DNA of 64,000 nt from Bradyrhizobium oligotrophicum S58 (lineage in GTDB: Bacteria > Pseudomonadota > Alphaproteobacteria > Rhizobiales > Xanthobacteraceae), in assembly GCF_000344805.1 (NCBI RefSeq), contig NC_020453.1, forward strand, positions 6,109,001-6,173,000, read 5' to 3'. Each line of letters starts with the position of its first letter. Position 1 is the stretch's first letter. Both the position numbers and the translations under genes were made by a program. Below, one piece after another: positions 1-8,763 of the stretch. Below the pieces are notes generated by a model. It saw only the letters and a program-made list of their open reading frames with translations, was not told the DNA's origin and did no database searches.

Positions 1-1
1 G

Positions 2-70
2 GGCATCGTCCGCAAGGTGTTCGAGGCGCTCGGCAAGGACTACAAGGCTGAGGTGGTCAAGCTCGCCTGA
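2..70 (+). CDS. 3' end of a CDS, possibly 1-deoxy-D-xylulose-5-phosphate synthase
   Basis: Only the last 22 residues and a TGA stop are inside the window; the C-terminus reads ...GIVRKVFEALGKDYKAE.... The reading frame is open from the first base and has the codon bias of the neighbouring genes. In Rhizobiales the order xseB-dxs-tlyA is common and tlyA lies just downstream, so this may be the end of Dxs. That identity is inferred from gene order and a loosely recalled C-terminus, not from a domain, and it could be another protein. Confidence 0.45.
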   Translation, partial: GIVRKVFEALGKDYKAEVVKLA

Positions 71-102
71 GGCGGGCCTGGCCAGGCCGTCACCGGTGAA
101 CC

Positions 103-660
103 ATGAAGATTTATCTGGCAGGTCCTGACGTGTTCCTGCCGGATGCTCTTGAGATCGGCCGGCGCAAGGTCGCGATCTGCGCGCGCCACGGCCTGACCGG
201 CCTCTATCCCCTGGACAATGACGTCGACCTCGCCGCCTCCGATGCCTCGCGCGTGATCTTCCGCGGCAACGAGATGATGATGGACGATGCCGATGCCATC
301 ATCGCCAATCTCACCCCGTTTCGCGGCCCCGGGGCCGATGCAGGCACCGTCTACGAACTCGGCTACATGGCCGGCCGCAGCAAGCTCTGCCTCGGCTATT
401 GCAACGATCCCACGCTCTATGCCGATCGCGTGCGGCGCTTCACGTCGGTGGCCGAGCGAGACGGACGCCTGGTCGATGCCGAGGGCCTGACGGTCGAGGA
501 TTTCAGCCTGCCCGACAATCTGATGATGATCCACGCGCTCGAGCTGCACGGCCATCCGCTGGTGCTGCCGCGCGAGCGGCCGAAGGATGTCTGGCACGAT
601 CTGGCGGCGTTCGAGATTTGCGTGAAGCTCGCGGCGGAGCGGCTGGGCGCGGAATCGTAG
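103..660 (+). CDS. nucleoside 2-deoxyribosyltransferase family protein
   Basis: This 185-residue protein belongs by eye to the nucleoside 2-deoxyribosyltransferase family (PF05014), whose members cleave or exchange the base of (deoxy)nucleosides and act in salvage or nucleotide clean-up in the cytosol. The N-terminus MKIYLAGPDVF has the family's opening beta strand and glycine-proline turn. The motif GTVYELGYMAG near residues 83-93 carries the expected catalytic glutamate, and the segment DDADAIIANLTPF matches the family strand before it. Length is normal. It starts 32 nt after the preceding gene and lies on the same strand as tlyA. Substrate cannot be told from sequence. Confidence 0.85.
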   Translation: MKIYLAGPDVFLPDALEIGRRKVAICARHGLTGLYPLDNDVDLAASDASRVIFRGNEMMMDDADAIIANLTPFRGPGADAGTVYELGYMAGRSKLCLGYCNDPTLYADRVRRFTSVAERDGRLVDAEGLTVEDFSLPDNLMMIHALELHGHPLVLPRERPKDVWHDLAAFEICVKLAAERLGAES

Positions 661-842
661 GGTGTGCAAAGCGACGCCGACAGGCGACGCGTGCCCACCG
701 TCTCATCCGCGTGTTCATCATCGACATGGTGGGCACGGCGCGTCAATTGCGATACGACCTTGCGGAACCACCGGTGCACGCGCCTTTGCCCAGCCTACGC
801 ATCGCGCGTCGACGCACCATCCTGGCCACAAACTCAAATGTC

Positions 843-985
843 GTCCCTGCGAACGCAGGGACCCATAACCACAGGACGTTGTGTTGGGCAGACTCGGAGT
901 TACCATCTTCCTACAAACTACGTCCTGTGGTTATGGGTCCCGGGCAAGCACCGGCGCGCTTCGCGCGCCGGTGCTTGCCCGGGAC
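843..985. repeat. compound inverted-repeat element between genes
   Basis: The 383-bp gap 661-1043 has no convincing gene. It holds three nested palindromic parts. The first is a small hairpin with arms 843-850 and 855-862. The second is an 18-bp inverted pair, acccataaccacaggacg at 861-878 against its exact complement at 921-938. The third is a perfect 23-bp stem, 937-959 against 963-985, with a 3-nt loop. This is the form of the dispersed mosaic hairpin repeats common in Bradyrhizobium intergenic DNA. The last hairpin could also end transcription of the upstream gene, although no T-run follows. The remaining bases of the gap show nothing recognisable. Confidence 0.85.
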
Positions 986-1043
986 GACACCGAATTTGGC
1001 GTACGACCTTCACAACCCATGACAACTCATCACGCCGCAACAC

Positions 1044-1781
1044 ATGTCCCCTCCCCGCAAACGCGCTGATGTCCTCCTGGTCGAACGCGGCCTGTTCGAG
1101 AGCCGTGCGCGGGCGCAGGCGGCGATCGAGGCTGGCCTGGTGTTCGCCAACGACAAGCTCGTCGCGAAGGCTTCGGAAGGCATTCCGGCCGACGCCGTGC
1201 TGCAGGCCGAGCCAGCGCATCCCTGGGTCTCGCGCGGGGGCGTGAAGCTTGCGGCGGCGCTGGAGCACTACGGCATCGAGGTCGAAGACCACGTGTGCCT
1301 CGATGTCGGCGCCTCCACCGGCGGCTTCACCGAGGTGCTGCTGGCGAATGGCGCGGCCGTGGTGTTCGCGGTCGATGTCGGCCGTGATCAGTTGCACCCA
1401 TCGCTGCGCGATCATCCGAAGATCGTCTCGATGGAGCAGACCGATATCCGCAGCTATGACGGCAAGCGCCTGCCGCAGCGGCCTGACATCGTCGTGATCG
1501 ACTGCAGCTTCATCTCGCTGAAACAGGTGCTGCCCGTTGCATTGTCGCTGGCGGCATCGCCGATGAGCCTGCTGGCGCTGGTCAAGCCGCAATTCGAGGC
1601 CAAGGGCGCGCACGGCAAGGGCGGCATTATCAAGGACACGGCCGTGCATGAGGCCGTCTGTGCCGACATCGCCGTCTTTGCGGCCTCGCTCGGCTGCAGC
1701 GACGTCGAGATCTTTCCGTCATCGATCAAGGGCGGCGACGGCAACGCCGAATTCTTCCTGGGAGCGCGCCGCCATGGTTGA
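1044..1781 (+). CDS. tlyA: TlyA family rRNA 2'-O-methyltransferase
   Basis: This 245-residue protein resembles TlyA, which methylates the 2'-hydroxyl of rRNA cytidines and was first described as a haemolysin. Residues about 5-60 form an S4-type RNA-binding domain ([16 protein letters not shown]). The rest is an FtsJ-like methyltransferase with the SAM loop [11 protein letters not shown] near residue 90, the strand [11 protein letters not shown] near 150 and [10 protein letters not shown] near 175. Length is usual. Its last 8 bases overlap the start of the next methyltransferase gene, so the two are probably translationally coupled. In many alphaproteobacteria tlyA follows dxs. Assignment is by domain; rRNA target sites are not testable here. 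Confidence 0.9.
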   Translation: MSPPRKRADVLLVERGLFESRARAQAAIEAGLVFANDKLVAKASEGIPADAVLQAEPAHPWVSRGGVKLAAALEHYGIEVEDHVCLDVGASTGGFTEVLLANGAAVVFAVDVGRDQLHPSLRDHPKIVSMEQTDIRSYDGKRLPQRPDIVVIDCSFISLKQVLPVALSLAASPMSLLALVKPQFEAKGAHGKGGIIKDTAVHEAVCADIAVFAASLGCSDVEIFPSSIKGGDGNAEFFLGARRHG

Positions 1782-3009
1782 ACGTCTGATCATCGACCAT
1801 GTCGGCCATCGCGGCGACGGCGTCTCGCTGGCATCTGGCGAAGCGCTCTACGTGCCCTACACGCTGGCGGGCGAGACCGTCGAAACCGCCGCCATTCCCG
1901 GCCATCCCGACCGCCGCAAGCTGCTCGCGGTGGAGACGGCGAGCCGTGAGCGGATCGCGCCGTTCTGTCCGCATTTCGGCGTCTGCGGCGGCTGCGCGAT
2001 CCAGCATTGGCAGCCGGCGCACTACCAGGCCTGGAAGCGCAACATCGTCATCGAGACGCTGCGCGCCGCCAGGATCGAGTGCGAGCTGGCTCCGCTGATC
2101 GATGCCCACGGCACCGGCCGCCGCCGCGCGACCTTCCACGCCCGCATGGGCACCCATGACATTCTCAGGGTCGGATTCTCGGCAGCCAACAGCCACGACA
2201 TCGTCCCGATCGACCGATGCCCGATCCTCGATCCCGGCCTCGACGGTGCGCTGGAGGCCGCATGGGCGCTGGCGGAGGCGCTGAAGCCGACCGGCAAGCC
2301 GCTCGACATTCAGGCGACCGCGACCAGCAACGGCCTCGACGTCGACATCCGCGGCTCCGGGCCGCTGCCGCCGCCACGCATCGCCGCCTTGTCCCGCCTC
2401 GCCGAGCAGCATCGCCTGGCGCGGCTGACCCGCCATGGCGAGCTGGTGCTGATGCGCGATGCGCCCGTGGTCACGATGGGCACGGCGCAGGTGACCTTGC
2501 CGCCCGGCTCGTTCCTGCAGGCCACCGTGCAAGGCGAGGAGACGCTGGCGCAGCTGGTGATGGAGCGCACGGGCAAGGCCAAGCACGTCGCCGACCTGTT
2601 CTGCGGCGTCGGCCCGTTCGCGCTGCGGCTCGCCACGCGCGCACGCGTCACCGCCATGGACAATGACACGGGCTCGATCGCAGCGCTGCAGAAGGCGGCG
2701 GGTACGCCCGGCCTCAAGCCGATCAAGGCCGAGACGCGCGACCTGTTTCGCCGTCCGCTGATGCCGCCGGAATTGCGCGAGATCGACGCCGTCGTGTTCG
2801 ACCCGCCGCGCCAAGGCGCACAGGCCCAGGCCAAACAGCTCGCAGCCAGCAAGGTGCCGGTGATTGTCGCGGTGTCGTGTAACGTCACGACGTTCGCGCG
2901 CGATATCCGCATGCTGCTCGACGGCGGCTACAAGCTCGAGACCGTGGTGCCCGTCGACCAATTCCGGCATACGCCGCATGTCGAGCTGGTGGCGCGGCTG
3001 GTTCGGTGA
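1774..3009 (+). CDS. TrmA/RlmD-type RNA (uracil-5-)-methyltransferase
   Basis: This 411-residue protein is a class I SAM-dependent methyltransferase of the TrmA/RlmD group, which makes 5-methyluridine in 23S rRNA or tRNA. The N-terminal part looks like a TRAM domain. A cysteine cluster, [12 protein letters not shown], is the start of the 4Fe-4S site typical of RlmD. The SAM-binding motif [14 protein letters not shown] is near residue 275, followed by FDPPRQGA and the catalytic cysteine region [11 protein letters not shown]. The ATG at 1774 was chosen because it follows a GGGAGC Shine-Dalgarno and starts the family N-terminus; an open frame extends further upstream but lies over tlyA. Which RNA is the target is unknown. 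Confidence 0.88.
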   Translation: MVERLIIDHVGHRGDGVSLASGEALYVPYTLAGETVETAAIPGHPDRRKLLAVETASRERIAPFCPHFGVCGGCAIQHWQPAHYQAWKRNIVIETLRAARIECELAPLIDAHGTGRRRATFHARMGTHDILRVGFSAANSHDIVPIDRCPILDPGLDGALEAAWALAEALKPTGKPLDIQATATSNGLDVDIRGSGPLPPPRIAALSRLAEQHRLARLTRHGELVLMRDAPVVTMGTAQVTLPPGSFLQATVQGEETLAQLVMERTGKAKHVADLFCGVGPFALRLATRARVTAMDNDTGSIAALQKAAGTPGLKPIKAETRDLFRRPLMPPELREIDAVVFDPPRQGAQAQAKQLAASKVPVIVAVSCNVTTFARDIRMLLDGGYKLETVVPVDQFRHTPHVELVARLVR

Positions 3010-3127
3010 GGCTGGACTAATTAGTTACAGAGCCTGCGGCCGCGCCAAGTCTCACCCTCCACCCTTGGTAGGTGCGTCCGAGGCTCTGGTAGTTTGACGC
3101 AAGCTGGTGCACCCAAGACGCTGCGCT

Positions 3128-3290
3128 CCCTCTCCCCGTTCTTACGGGGAGAGGGTTGGGGTGAGGGGCAGCCGCACGGGAAGTGTCAGCAGGGGCAAAC
3201 GCACCGTGTGTGTGCGTGGATAGACCTGTACCCCCTCACCCGGATTGCATCTTCGATGCAATCCGACCTCTCCCCGCAAGCGGGGCGAGG
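3128..3290. repeat. pair of dispersed hairpin repeats, possible terminator region
   Basis: The gap 3010-3375 contains no gene that can be supported. It holds a perfect 12-bp stem, ccctctccccgt at 3128-3139 against 3144-3155 with a 4-nt loop. A second perfect 11-bp stem at 3241-3251 against 3255-3265 (cggattgcatc) runs into an imperfect cctctccccgc/gcggggcgagg stem up to about 3290. These are Bradyrhizobium-type dispersed hairpins. They sit between two convergent genes and could stop transcription from both sides. Confidence 0.8.
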
Positions 3291-3375
3291 TGCACCGAGC
3301 TCGCCGAAAGATCTCGGCCTACTCTGCGCAGCAGCAAAGCGTCAGTGCTGCGGTGCTAAGTCCAGCGCGCGAGCC

Positions 3376-3948
3376 CTACCTCACCACATCGACCTTCACC
3401 TGCGCGACGCCGGTGTTCACCATGCCGAGCGCCTGCGCCGCCGAGTAGGACACGTCGACTACGCGTCCCCCGACGAAGGGGCCGCGGTCGTTGACGCGGA
3501 CCACCACCGAGCGGCCGGTCTTCACGTTGGTGACCTGCAGGCGGGTGCCGAATGGCAGGCTGCGATGCGCCGCCGTCAGCTCAGAAGGGTCGAACCGCTC
3601 GCCGCTCGCGGTCTTCTGTCCTTCGGAATAGTAGCTGGCGAGACCTGACGACGCGGAGCGCGTCGCGGGCGGGCTGAGCTCGGCGTGGCGCACGCGGACG
3701 ACCGAGTCCGGCGCCCGCTCCACGCGTTGCACAGGCGGCCGGAAGCCGATGTCGGCCTGCTTCGTCGGCGAGGTCAATCGCGCCTGCCGCACCGCCGATG
3801 ACTGCGCACAGCCCGCCAGCGAGGCGGCTGCCGCTAAGACCAAAGCCGCCCGCACCAGCCGGCGGGCAGATCCCGCCGTTCCAGAGCGCAGCGATGAAGG
3901 GAGCGAAGTGTGGTGTCCGCGACGTGCTGTCCGGTCGATGATACGCAT
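3376..3948 (-). CDS. rlpA: septal ring lytic transglycosylase RlpA family lipoprotein
   Basis: This 190-residue protein is RlpA-like. RlpA enzymes are envelope lytic transglycosylases that cut naked glycan strands during septation. A hydrophobic N-terminal segment ends in a lipobox, LAGC with Cys near residue 47, so the mature protein should be a lipoprotein. The double-psi beta-barrel domain occupies about residues 100-190, with the family motifs ASYYSEG, TASGERF, LPFGTRLQVTN and VRVNDRGPF containing the catalytic aspartate. There is no SPOR domain, so it is a short form. The start could be internal, since the region before the signal peptide is long. It stands alone on the minus strand. Confidence 0.88.
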   Translation of the reverse strand: MRIIDRTARRGHHTSLPSSLRSGTAGSARRLVRAALVLAAAASLAGCAQSSAVRQARLTSPTKQADIGFRPPVQRVERAPDSVVRVRHAELSPPATRSASSGLASYYSEGQKTASGERFDPSELTAAHRSLPFGTRLQVTNVKTGRSVVVRVNDRGPFVGGRVVDVSYSAAQALGMVNTGVAQVKVDVVR

Positions 3949-4312
3949 GTTCTGTGCGCCTCCGCCTCAACCCCTTCATGGTCGCGGCCCAATCGCGGCA
4001 GCACGGTGGCAAAGTGAATGTTGGCGGCCTGCAACTCCTGGTTTTCGGGCTGAGTGTGGTTTTGCCGCAACAGGCACGTCGGATCGGTTGCTGGCGCACC
4101 GTTTTCCACACCCGATCCATTGCCTTCGATCACGACCTGAAACTTCGGAATGCGCTGCGCGACACGTAAGCGCGCAGACGAAGCGCGCGACATGATGCGC
4201 GGGAAGCGGTGGTGGCGAGCGCCCGTACCGGGCTTCGCGAGGCCGGGAATGCGCGCGACAGTCGATTCATCATCACGCACGGTGGTGACGACGGCGTTGC
4301 CCGATCTTCAGC
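3949..4312. other. intergenic region, nothing recognised
   Basis: These 364 bases lie between two minus-strand genes and probably carry the promoter of rlpA. Open frames on either strand here have no recognisable domain and no family-like features, and no tRNA, terminator or strong palindrome was seen. Confidence 0.5.
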
Positions 4313-5164
4313 TCAACGCCCCCAGCGATCCTGCCAGATCTTCTCGCCGATCGTGCAGGACACACGCGGCTCCTTGCTGGGATCGTCGGCGACCGGCACG
4401 AAACGCGGCGGCGGCGTGTGTCCGGCGACCTCCATGAGCAGCTTGGTGCGAATGGCTTCCTTGAACTCTTCGCGGCTCTTGATCGTCACGACGAACGAAC
4501 CGCGGCCGCCGGTCACGCAATCCCTGTAGTAGAGGTCGAGGTTCTCGATATCCATGGTCGAATAGGACGGCTCCTTGACCATGATCGGCAGGCCGTTGAT
4601 GGTGATGCCCTTGTTGACGGCCTCGTCGCGCGCGATCGTCACCGGCGAGGGGCCGTTGTTGTTCGGCCCGTCGCCGGAGATGTCGATGACGCGGCGCAGG
4701 CCACGATACGGGTTCTCGTCGAACAGCGGCATCGCGAAGTAGATCGCTCCGGATATCGAGGTGCGCGATGCCCGGCGGATCGGTGTCTTCAGGATCTCGG
4801 CAGCGACGGCGTCGGCACTTTCCGGTCCGTCGATCAGGCGCCAGGGAATGATGATCTTCTGGTCGCTCGAGGCGGCCCATTCGAAATAGGTCACGGCGAT
4901 GCGGCCATGGAGTCCATTCTTCAGCGCCTGCAGGAATTCGCGCGAGCTCAGCGCCTGCGCGTAGCCCTCGCGCTGGATCGCGAGCTCGTCCAGGTCCATC
5001 GAGTAGGACACATCGACGGCGAGGATCAGCTCGACGTCGACGGAGGTCTCCTTCTCGCTCGGCTGCTGTGCCAGCTGGGCCCTGGGCGCTGCCACGACGG
5101 TGGCGACGTCGCCGGCCAAGACGCCCGCCAGACACACCATCCCGATCGAGATCCACCAGCGCAT
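4313..5164 (-). CDS. exported DUF1194 (von Willebrand factor A-like) protein
   Basis: This 283-residue protein belongs to DUF1194, a family with a von Willebrand factor type A fold and no assigned role. A signal peptide is visible (MRWWISIGMVCLAGVLAG...), so it is periplasmic. The metal-ion-dependent adhesion site begins with LAVDVSYSMD, giving the DxSxS metal ligands around residue 50, and the later conserved ISGDGPNNNG fits the family. The ATG at 5164 was taken because it follows GGAGGG at good spacing and begins the signal peptide; the open frame extends 25 residues upstream without an RBS. The gene is monocistronic and divergent from clpS. A role in protein or ligand binding at the envelope is only inferred. 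Confidence 0.85.
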   Translation of the reverse strand: MRWWISIGMVCLAGVLAGDVATVVAAPRAQLAQQPSEKETSVDVELILAVDVSYSMDLDELAIQREGYAQALSSREFLQALKNGLHGRIAVTYFEWAASSDQKIIIPWRLIDGPESADAVAAEILKTPIRRASRTSISGAIYFAMPLFDENPYRGLRRVIDISGDGPNNNGPSPVTIARDEAVNKGITINGLPIMVKEPSYSTMDIENLDLYYRDCVTGGRGSFVVTIKSREEFKEAIRTKLLMEVAGHTPPPRFVPVADDPSKEPRVSCTIGEKIWQDRWGR

Positions 5165-5387
5165 GAGCTGCCCTCCAATCGCGTCGGATGATGGTGACAT
5201 GCAATCGGCGGAGAGCAAAGCGCGAACAGGCGGCTCCATTCACTTTCCAGTTAGCTGTGTTGGTCAGCTCAATCGATGGCCACGCCGAGCGATCTTCGCA
5301 CGGGGCTTCAGCCCGTGGTTTCCCGGAGTGGCCGAAGGCTGTATTGTGGCGTGTCCGCCGCATCAGGAACACACGGGCGCGCCCTGC

Positions 5388-5693
5388 ATGAACGATACCG
5401 TCACCAAGCCGAAGACGAAGGTCCGTACCAAGGTCGAGCGCCCGCGGCTCTACAAGGTGCTGCTCGTCAACGACGACTTCACGCCGCGCGACTTCGTCGT
5501 AATGATCCTGAAGGCGGAATTCGGCATGACCGAGGACCAAGCCTACAAGGTCATGATCACGGCCCACAAGCTGGGCGTCTGCGTGGTGGCCGTCTTCACA
5601 AAGGACGTCGCGGAGACCAAGGCCACGCGCGCGACCGACGCCGGCCGCGCCAAGGGCTACCCCCTGCTGTTCACTACCGAACCCGAAGACTAG
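5388..5693 (+). CDS. clpS: ClpS-family ATP-dependent Clp protease adaptor (ClpS2-like)
   Basis: This 101-residue protein is a ClpS adaptor, which delivers N-degron substrates to ClpAP. The core LLVNDDFTPRDFVVMIL contains the NDD and the hydrophobic pocket region. The C-terminus, YPLLFTTEPED, resembles the second alphaproteobacterial paralogue ClpS2 and differs from the canonical ClpS ending. The ATG at 5388 was chosen from family length; the frame is open about 96 codons further upstream, without family similarity. No clpA lies next to it. The subclass is a judgement from remembered sequence patterns and needs a tree. Confidence 0.88.
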   Translation: MNDTVTKPKTKVRTKVERPRLYKVLLVNDDFTPRDFVVMILKAEFGMTEDQAYKVMITAHKLGVCVVAVFTKDVAETKATRATDAGRAKGYPLLFTTEPED

Positions 5694-5714
5694 GCCGAAG
5701 AACTCAGCCGAGAA

Positions 5715-6893
5715 CTAACTCTCCTCCTCGCGGAGCCCGAACACACGTTGCTCCTTCGCGAGGCCCGCGATCGGAAATTCGCCGAGATCGGTCCAGGGCT
5801 CGGGACAGGCGGCGGCAAAGGCTTCGGAAGCGACCACCGTGCGCTTCAGCCGCGCCGCCATCTTCTCCAGCCGCGCGGCGAGATTGACGGCCGGACCGAT
5901 GCAGGTGAAGTCGAGCCGGTTGCCGCCGCCGATATTGCCATAGAGCAATCGTCCGACATGCAGCGCGACGCCGAAGCGAAAGCGCTCCCCGTTGTCGCGC
6001 ACGGCGTATTCCAGCGCGTCGACGCGGGCCCGCGACGCGCGCGCCGCTGTGAGCACGCGGCCGCAGACCTCGGTCGGGTCACCGTCCTGCTCGCGAATTG
6101 GAAACACCGCGAGCAGGCCGTCGCCCATGAACTTCAGCACCTCGCCGCCCTGCTCCCGGATCGGATCAACCTGGCAGTCGAAATACTGGTTGAGGATCTC
6201 GACCACGTCTTCGGCCGGCAGCCGGTCCGACAACGGCGTGAAGCCGCGCAGATCCGACAGCCAGATCGCCGCATCCAGCGTGTCGGTGTGGCCGCGGCGG
6301 ATCTGGCCGCCGAGGATGCGCTCTCCGGCGCTGTTGCCGACATAGGTGTCGAGCAGCATCGATGCCGTGCGCCGGAGCGTGATGATCTCGGTGTAGCGGG
6401 CCAGCGCCGGCATCAGCGACCGGATCGCATTCAGCTGCTCGTCGGTGAAGCCTCCTGGAGATTTGGTGGTCCAGCTCGACGCATGGACCGCGCGGTCGAT
6501 GAAGGTCATCGGCAAGGTGAGATAGTCGGTCACACCTTCGGCGCGCAGATCCATCAGGATCGGAAAGCGCTCGGCCTCCGGACTGCGAGGATCGGCCCTG
6601 AACTCCCCGCCATGCTCGAACACGAGCGCGAGCGGACTATCCGTGTAGGCCGGCGTGCTCTCGAAGCCGAAATCGACCGTGCCCATCTCGACCTCGGCGC
6701 CTTGGCGCCAGATGAAGCTGCGGCCGGCGATATCAGGATGAAGGGTGCGGACGAACACGCCGACGCGCCACAACGGCACGCCGAGCCTGAGCAGCCGATC
6801 GCAGCATTCGGACATCATCTGGCTCGGCGTCGCCGCGGAACGCGCGCCGTCGACCAGCCAGTCCTTGATGTCCCGCAGCTTGGAAATGTCCAT
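5715..6893 (-). CDS. class III adenylate/guanylate cyclase
   Basis: This 392-residue protein has a C-terminal class III nucleotide cyclase catalytic domain, about residues 195-375. The metal-binding aspartates lie in SDLRGFT (213-219) and KFMGDGLLAVF (254-264), so both metal ligands are present and the enzyme should be active in making cAMP or cGMP. The N-terminal ~190 residues carry no transmembrane segment and look like a cytosolic sensory region, seen in similar rhizobial proteins with a GAF-like fold. Bradyrhizobium genomes hold many such cyclases. The gene stands alone between clpS and aroC on the minus strand. The signal sensed is unknown. Confidence 0.87.
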   Translation of the reverse strand: MDISKLRDIKDWLVDGARSAATPSQMMSECCDRLLRLGVPLWRVGVFVRTLHPDIAGRSFIWRQGAEVEMGTVDFGFESTPAYTDSPLALVFEHGGEFRADPRSPEAERFPILMDLRAEGVTDYLTLPMTFIDRAVHASSWTTKSPGGFTDEQLNAIRSLMPALARYTEIITLRRTASMLLDTYVGNSAGERILGGQIRRGHTDTLDAAIWLSDLRGFTPLSDRLPAEDVVEILNQYFDCQVDPIREQGGEVLKFMGDGLLAVFPIREQDGDPTEVCGRVLTAARASRARVDALEYAVRDNGERFRFGVALHVGRLLYGNIGGGNRLDFTCIGPAVNLAARLEKMAARLKRTVVASEAFAAACPEPWTDLGEFPIAGLAKEQRVFGLREEES

Positions 6894-6950
6894 GGGCCGA
6901 CATTAAGCGAGCAGCGTGACAACGGCAAACAGACGTACGCCCGTCTGCCG

Positions 6951-8036
6951 CTAACCGACCTGGCCGCGATGGCGCAGCAGGTGATCGGCGAGCACGCAGG
7001 CCATCATTGCCTCGCCGACGGGAACCGCGCGGATGCCGACGCAGGGATCGTGACGGCCCTTGGTCAGGATCTCGGTCTCGTGGCCGGCGCGGTCGACCGT
7101 CTGGCGCGGCGTCAGGATCGACGAGGTCGGCTTGACCGCGAAGCGCAGCACGATCGGCTGTCCGGTGGCGATGCCGCCGAGGATGCCGCCGGCATTGTTG
7201 GAGAGGAAGCGCGTGCCGTCATTGGCCGAGCGCATCTCGTCGGCATTCTGCTCGCCGGTCAGTTCGGCCGCGCCGAAGCCCGCGCCGATCTCGACGCCCT
7301 TCACGGCGTTGATGCTCATCATCGCCGCGGCGAGGTCCGCATCGAGCTTGCCGTACAGCGGCGCGCCGAGCCCTGCCGGCACGCCCTCGGCTATGATCTC
7401 GAGCACGGCGCCGATCGAGGAGCCGGACTTCCTGATGCCGTCGAGATAATCCTCGAAGAACGCCGCCTTGTCCTTGTCGGGGCAGAAGAACGGGTTGCGC
7501 GCGATCTCGTCCCAGTCCCAGTTGCCGCGGTCGATCTTGTGCGGCCCCATCTGCACCAGCGCGCCGCGCACCTTCACATCCGGCAGGACCTTGCGCGCGA
7601 TGGCGCCGGCCGCGACGCGCGTGGCGGTCTCGCGCGCCGAGGAGCGGCCGCCGCCGCGATAATCGCGGAGGCCATATTTGGCTTCATAGGTGAAGTCGGC
7701 GTGGCCGGGCCGAAACTTGTCCTTGATCTCGGAATAGTCCTTGGAGCGCTGGTCGGTGTTCTCGATCAGGAGCGCGATCGGCGTGCCCGTGGTGACCTGC
7801 ACGCCGGTATCGGGATCGGCCATCACGCCGGAGAGAATCTTCACCTGGTCCGGCTCCTGGCGCTGGGTGGTGAAGCGCGACTGGCCGGGACGGCGACGAT
7901 CGAGATCGACCTGGATCTCCGCCGCCTCCAGCGGAATCCGTGGCGGGCAGCCGTCGACCACGCAGCCGATGGCCACGCCATGGCTCTCGCCGAAGGTTGT
8001 GACACGGAACATGTGGCCGAAGGTGTTGAAGGACAT
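6951..8036 (-). CDS. aroC: chorismate synthase
   Basis: This 361-residue protein is AroC, the last enzyme of the shikimate pathway, converting EPSP to chorismate with reduced FMN. The family signatures are visible: [15 protein letters not shown] at the N-terminus, [14 protein letters not shown], the arginine-rich [19 protein letters not shown] block, and the C-terminal [16 protein letters not shown]. Length and start are typical. It is the third gene of a minus-strand run fabI - histidine phosphatase - aroC, an order conserved in many alphaproteobacteria. A hairpin repeat separates it from the phosphatase gene. Confidence 0.97.
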   Translation of the reverse strand: MSFNTFGHMFRVTTFGESHGVAIGCVVDGCPPRIPLEAAEIQVDLDRRRPGQSRFTTQRQEPDQVKILSGVMADPDTGVQVTTGTPIALLIENTDQRSKDYSEIKDKFRPGHADFTYEAKYGLRDYRGGGRSSARETATRVAAGAIARKVLPDVKVRGALVQMGPHKIDRGNWDWDEIARNPFFCPDKDKAAFFEDYLDGIRKSGSSIGAVLEIIAEGVPAGLGAPLYGKLDADLAAAMMSINAVKGVEIGAGFGAAELTGEQNADEMRSANDGTRFLSNNAGGILGGIATGQPIVLRFAVKPTSSILTPRQTVDRAGHETEILTKGRHDPCVGIRAVPVGEAMMACVLADHLLRHRGQVG

Positions 8037-8058
8037 GAGCGATCTACCGATGGAAAGC

Positions 8059-8141
8059 CGTCATTCCGGGATGGTCCGCAGGACCAGACCCGGAATCTCG
8101 AGATTCCGGGTTCGCCTCTCACGAGGCGCCCCGGAATGACG
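8059..8141. repeat. dispersed nested inverted repeat ('gtcattccggg' type)
   Basis: Outer arms cgtcattccggg (8059-8070) and its complement (8130-8141) enclose a perfect 22-bp palindrome, cccggaatct/agattccggg, at 8089-8110. A related element occurs at 44193-44294 in this window. It lies between aroC and the upstream phosphatase gene on the minus strand and could form strong RNA structures inside a common transcript. Confidence 0.85.
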
Positions 8142-8150
8142 GGGAATAGA

Positions 8151-8750
8151 CTAACTGAACTTCTCGAACCCGTTCTCGCCGAACACATAGACAGCGCCCT
8201 GCTGGATCGGCAGGTCGACGGCGCGGTTCGGCGTCTCGAAGCCGAGAGCAACCATCAGCGCCCGCGCCGTGCCGCCATGGGCGACCGCGACGATATCGTC
8301 CGTGAGCTCATCGTACCAGTCACGCACGCGGGACTCCACATCGGCGTAGGTCTCGCCGCCCTCCGGCGCCAGCGACCATTTGTCGGTCAGCCGCTTGGCA
8401 TAGAAGGCGGGATCGGCCGCCTGCATTTCCGGCAGCGTCGCCCCCTCCCATTTGCCATAGCCGATCTCGCGCAGCCGGGCATCGAGAGCGTAGCCGTCCG
8501 CTGGCAGGCTCAGGGTCTCGCGCACCAGCTCCATCGTCGCGCGGGCGCGGCTGAGCGGGCTCGCGACGTAAGGCAGGCGTGCCGCGTCACGACCGTTGCG
8601 CGCGACGAGCTCGGCCAGGATGTTGCCCGCCTGGACTGCCTGCACGCGGCCGAGCGCATTCAGCGGAATGTCCTGCGTGCCCTGAAGCCTTCCGAGCGCA
8701 TTCCATTCCGTCTCGCCGTGGCGGATGTAGTAGATCGTGGGCCGGGGCAT
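8151..8750 (-). CDS. histidine phosphatase family protein (phosphoglycerate-mutase-like)
   Basis: This 199-residue protein is a branch-1 histidine phosphatase. The phosphate-accepting histidine is in YYIRHGETEWN at the N-terminus, with the matching arginine and the later catalytic histidine in AVAHGGTARAL. Length fits a GpmB/CobC-like broad phosphatase rather than full cofactor-dependent phosphoglycerate mutase, so glycolytic function should not be assumed. The ATG at 8750 starts the family N-terminus. It sits 13 nt after fabI and before aroC in a conserved run; its physiological substrate is unknown. Confidence 0.87.
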   Translation of the reverse strand: MPRPTIYYIRHGETEWNALGRLQGTQDIPLNALGRVQAVQAGNILAELVARNGRDAARLPYVASPLSRARATMELVRETLSLPADGYALDARLREIGYGKWEGATLPEMQAADPAFYAKRLTDKWSLAPEGGETYADVESRVRDWYDELTDDIVAVAHGGTARALMVALGFETPNRAVDLPIQQGAVYVFGENGFEKFS

Positions 8751-8763
8751 TGCAGGCGATACG

